DNA from: Gemmatimonadota bacterium
GTDB taxonomy: Bacteria; Latescibacterota; UBA2968; UBA8231
Reading direction: 5' to 3'
Assembly: GCA_009840005.1 (NCBI GenBank)
Contig: VXOR01000002.1
Coordinates: forward strand, 1 to 64,000
DNA: 64,000 nt
In this document: piece by piece, positions 60,327-64,000 of the stretch
Layout: every line of letters starts with the position of its first letter
How positions within the stretch are numbered: the first letter of the stretch is position 1
Program-made: the position numbers and the translations under genes
The notes under the pieces: generated by a model
The model's input: only the letters and a program-made list of their open reading frames with translations
Told to the model about the DNA's origin: nothing
Database searches by the model: none

Positions 60327-61964
60327 TCATTGCAGGCGGTCGGTAAAAAACACTACCTGAGTTTCGCCTTTGGCCCGCAGGGCTCCGATCAGTTCGACAA
60401 TACCCTCTTGCTCGCGACGCTGTCTCAGCAGGGCCTCCGCCCTTTTCCGCACCCGTTCAAAGGGCAGGGTCTGCCCTCCTTTTCGTCCCAAAACCCTAAA
60501 AACCGCAAAGCCATCGTGCGTCTCCACCGGCCCCACTAGTTCGCCTTCCTCAGCAGCAAATGCAGCGTCAACTAATTGTGGATAGCGGGATCGGAAGAGG
60601 CGGCGCAAAGTCATTTTTCCCGTTCTACCCGGTCCTGCGTGGGAGCCGACGCCCGATCTGTTCATCAGTGCAGACATCTCGGCACCTTGTTCGATCTCCT
60701 CCCGCAGGGACTGAGCTTGCGCTTCTGTCGCCATTAGGGCCTCGCGGATTTCCACCTCCTCTGGGCTGCGGAATTTATTTGCGTTGGCTTGGTAATAAGC
60801 CCGACTCTCGGCTTCTGAGATCGGCTCCTGCAAAGCCGTCTGCGCCTGCACCAAGGTCCGCAGAACCAACCATTCCCGTTTGCGCGCCAACCACTCCGCA
60901 AACTCCGGCTCCCGCTCCCAGCCCTTAGCCCGGGCGGCTGCGGCGAAAAGCCTAGGCCGCACTACCAAGTCCTCTAAAAGATCAACCCCTTGCTGGCCGC
61001 CGGGCAATTCTCCGCCCATCCCCGCTTCTCTGAGCTCGGTCAAACCCTCCCCGAGCGCAATTTTCTCCTTCGAAAAGCTGTATAAAGTCTGGGGCGCTTC
61101 GTCCGGTGCCAGAACGAGATCCCGAATCGGTCCTTGCCGCAGCCGTTCCAGACCTTCGGCGTGCAGGCGCAGCCCGTAACTCTGGCTCAAGAGCTCAAAC
61201 TCGCGCTCTAGTTCCGCTTGCCAAGCCTCGCTTTCCAGCAGACGGTGCACACCTTCCGAGTAGTCGGTCAACTCGGCCTTGCGATCCTCTGCAAAACGAT
61301 AAATCTGCCACGCTCCCGGCAGACGCACTGGTCGAGCCACCCGTCCCTTTGGCAGAGAGAAAAAAGCCGCTCTCGGTACTTTGTACCAGTCCAAGTGGGA
61401 CAGCCCAATCCACCCTACTACCCCGTCTTGTTCTGCCACGGGATCGTTGTCGGCGAAGCGCTGCGCCAATTCGGCAAAGGCCCTGCCTTCCCGCAGTTCG
61501 CTCAGCACTTGGTCGCGCTCCTCTGGGCTCTCCACCACAATGCGACTGAGCAGCCGCTCCCGGTCAAAACCTCGGTCGAGAAAAGCGCGTTCCACCTGTG
61601 CCGCCTCCACTTTTACCCTCGGTGCTACTATCCGCAACTGATAGGTATTGACCAAGCGATTCCTGGCTAACCTTTCGACCGACCCTTTTACAGCCGCGCT
61701 CGAATCTATCCCCTTGGCCCGGGCTTCGTGGAAGAGCAGTTCCCGATCGATCATTGATTGCAGGTACTCCAAATCACCCGCCCGCCCCTCCTGCTCACTC
61801 TGCAGGCTAGCGGGTAGGCGCTCGACAAAACGCCGATATGCACTGGCCCGGATATCCACATCGCCGACCCGAGCAAGTACTGGATCGTCTTTGCCGCACC
61901 CCGCGAGCAATAGCGCGGCTGTAGCTAGACAAAAACCCGATGTGAGCAGCAGGGATCTTTTCAT
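60327..61964 (-). CDS. SurA/PrsA-like periplasmic peptidyl-prolyl isomerase lipoprotein
   Basis: A 545-residue lipoprotein. The signal ends in LLLAGC (Cys23), so it is lipid-anchored. A SurA_N-like chaperone arm comes first (ARVGDVDIRASAYRRFVERLP...ELLFHEARAKGID). Two parvulin-type (PpiC) domains follow, at about residues 150-235 and 400-505; the second has LRRLFRSRYPQLVDAAFAAEEGELVGPVETHDGFAVFRV. Such proteins fold outer-membrane and surface proteins. It is the first gene of the envelope operon, 24 nt before member 3, so its clients are probably the operon's secreted and barrel proteins. A candidate promoter lies upstream at 62032-62058. Confidence 0.88.
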   Translation of the reverse strand: MKRSLLLTSGFCLATAALLLAGCGKDDPVLARVGDVDIRASAYRRFVERLPASLQSEQEGRAGDLEYLQSMIDRELLFHEARAKGIDSSAAVKGSVERLARNRLVNTYQLRIVAPRVKVEAAQVERAFLDRGFDRERLLSRIVVESPEERDQVLSELREGRAFAELAQRFADNDPVAEQDGVVGWIGLSHLDWYKVPRAAFFSLPKGRVARPVRLPGAWQIYRFAEDRKAELTDYSEGVHRLLESEAWQAELEREFELLSQSYGLRLHAEGLERLRQGPIRDLVLAPDEAPQTLYSFSKEKIALGEGLTELREAGMGGELPGGQQGVDLLEDLVVRPRLFAAAARAKGWEREPEFAEWLARKREWLVLRTLVQAQTALQEPISEAESRAYYQANANKFRSPEEVEIREALMATEAQAQSLREEIEQGAEMSALMNRSGVGSHAGPGRTGKMTLRRLFRSRYPQLVDAAFAAEEGELVGPVETHDGFAVFRVLGRKGGQTLPFERVRKRAEALLRQRREQEGIVELIGALRAKGETQVVFFTDRLQ

Positions 61965-62031
61965 TGGTGATAAAGCCTACTCGCGGCGGGCGGTGAAAGT
62001 CTTGAACAACTGGCCAATAATTGTCTAACTA

Positions 62032-62058
62032 AATGTAAAATCCCTATTCCCGTGTCAA
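62032..62058 (-). promoter_or_regulatory. Candidate sigma-70-type promoter of the envelope operon
   Basis: On the minus strand a perfect TTGACA (62058-62053) is followed 15 nt later by TACATT (62037-62032). The pair lies about 70 nt upstream of the foldase ATG at 61964. The -35 matches consensus but the spacing is short and the -10 is only 4 of 6, so this is tentative. Confidence 0.35.
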
Positions 62059-62100
62059 TTTTTCTTTTTAACATGCACGCCCGATTGCCCTTTTTTGTGT

Positions 62101-62166
62101 CCGGCTATCTAGTCCAACCGCGCCGTATCCTCAACGACCTAGAAGCCGCAGACAACAACCGCTTCC
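62101..62166 (+). pseudogene. Degenerate fragment of the fumarase gene
   Basis: CCGGCTATCTAGTCCAACCGCGCCGTATCC... aligns with the fumarase gene at 62996-63061, with about 83% identity over 65 bases by hand count. The encoded SGYLVQPRRILNDLEAADNNRF mirrors [22 protein letters not shown] in the intact gene. It lies 0.9 kb upstream of that match, beyond the small exported gene. It is a short relic copy, like the amidohydrolase fragment at 32086. Confidence 0.8.
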
Positions 62167-62242
62167 CCAAGTGCGCTTTTGTAATATATTCTATTCTATG
62201 CTAATCGCATCCCACGGAGGTTTTACCTCAAGGAGGCTCCCA

Positions 62243-62803
62243 ATGTTTGCACTCGCCCCCATTATCCTCTCTGTCCTCGCCGTTTCTACAGCTTGGACCG
62301 ACAGCGAAGTCGAAACTGTCACCCTGCTCACTACGCCTTGGGAAGGCCCCGTCGAGACAGAAGATGCCGCGATTATTTCACCTGAAATCCTCGGCGTGCG
62401 ATTCTATCTAAACGACGAGGGTGAGGTAACTGACTTGCAATTCGAGTTTAGCCTCGTGCCGGATATCACATACTATCGGATTTGGCGAGAAGTCGAGATC
62501 ACTCGCGGCATAGACGAAAACGGCAACGTGGTGACGCTCGAAGAGCCGGCTAGCGAATTTGTTCCTTGGGCGAACGTGAAAGCCGACGAGATAGCAAACG
62601 CCGAGAAGGGCACTGTCATTGTCTCTCCCCTCGGCTTAGTACTAACCGAACTAACCGACTGGGCTATCTCCGCCACTATCGAACGCGAAGGCGCGCTCTA
62701 TCGCTCGCCGCTAAGTTACTTTGATCTACCCTCGTCGCTGCCAACAGCCGTCGAAAGCAAAAGTTGGGGACAGATCAAGTACCACACTATTGCCCCTAAC
62801 TAA
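62243..62803 (+). CDS. Small exported protein with C-terminal TAVE-SWG-IK motif
   Basis: A 186-residue protein whose N-terminus ([19 protein letters not shown]) is a signal peptide. The rest is beta-rich and acidic ([55 protein letters not shown]), suggesting a fibronectin-type or other Ig-like domain; I could not name it. It ends [19 protein letters not shown], sharing TAVE-x2-SWG-x-IK with the CBM9-like protein at 45553. ATG at 62243 has AAGGAGG upstream; the longer frame to 62171 is rejected. It lies 8 nt before fumarase but is not obviously related to it. Confidence 0.65.
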   Translation: MFALAPIILSVLAVSTAWTDSEVETVTLLTTPWEGPVETEDAAIISPEILGVRFYLNDEGEVTDLQFEFSLVPDITYYRIWREVEITRGIDENGNVVTLEEPASEFVPWANVKADEIANAEKGTVIVSPLGLVLTELTDWAISATIEREGALYRSPLSYFDLPSSLPTAVESKSWGQIKYHTIAPN

Positions 62804-62811
62804 GGATTCCA

Positions 62812-64000
<1,189 letters not shown>

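Overview
The window is a GC-rich bacterial chromosome segment of about 40 complete genes. The gene content suggests a free-living or host-associated heterotroph: phytanoyl-CoA-dioxygenase-like enzymes, Gfo/Idh/MocA oxidoreductases, enolase-superfamily sugar-acid dehydratases, a sulfatase, FG-GAP/TPR lipoproteins, and secreted proteins with FlgD-like or type-9-like C-terminal domains. This combination resembles uncultured FCB-related lineages such as Latescibacterota or Poribacteria. That placement is inferred from gene content; there is no rRNA or marker gene here to prove it.

Layout. (1) 0-10.6 kb: a PhyH dioxygenase, an NhaC antiporter, a BrnT/CopG-type toxin-antitoxin pair with a frameshifted toxin, a three-gene operon (secreted C39-like protein, TIM-barrel glycosidase-like protein, Gfo/Idh/MocA oxidoreductase), a DUF5069-like protein and an M20 peptidase. 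(2) 10.7-19.6 kb: a 180-bp MITE-like element with perfect 17-bp terminal inverted repeats, a second PhyH enzyme, a threonine-branch operon (hom, a phosphoglycerate-mutase-like putative homoserine kinase, asd), a polysaccharide flippase with a methyltransferase, another oxidoreductase and a miniature thioredoxin-reductase-like flavoprotein. (3) 19.7-27 kb, defence-flavoured: a 1.7-kDa-residue-scale single chain (about 1,720 residues) joining a DnaQ-like exonuclease, a RecQ helicase and a UvrD helicase, an AAA/DUF4143 ATPase and hicBA. (4) 27.1-31.6 kb: NAD-linked formate dehydrogenase, made of a NuoE-NuoF fusion and a catalytic subunit that is a selenoprotein. Its in-frame TGA at 29921 is followed by a SECIS hairpin. 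(5) 31.6-33 kb: a second hicBA and a small graveyard of gene remnants. (6) 33-46.5 kb: carbohydrate catabolism, with a uronate-isomerase-like amidohydrolase, two enolase-superfamily enzymes, a sulfatase, a PHP-domain protein and a CUT1-type ABC transporter without its ATPase. (7) 46.6-62 kb: a seven-gene envelope operon. (8) 62-64 kb: a small exported protein and the start of class I fumarase, preceded by a degenerate fragment of that same gene.

The most novel-looking system is the envelope operon (46620-61964, minus strand). A SurA/PrsA-like lipoprotein foldase comes first, followed by three large secreted discoidin-like proteins with FlgD-type C-termini, two paralogous roughly 900-residue predicted outer-membrane proteins and a TPR protein. 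The order suggests a duplicated secreted-protein/barrel unit that assembles a surface structure. I know of no named system with this composition; its function is inferred.

The other theme is recent small-scale rearrangement. Short degenerate copies of the amidohydrolase, hicB and fumarase genes lie just upstream of the intact genes, and an AbiC-like gene has lost its middle. No tRNA, rRNA, CRISPR array or replication origin was seen. No gene-free stretch longer than 300 bases remains once the remnants at 32.1-32.97 kb and the MITE at 10.7 kb are counted.
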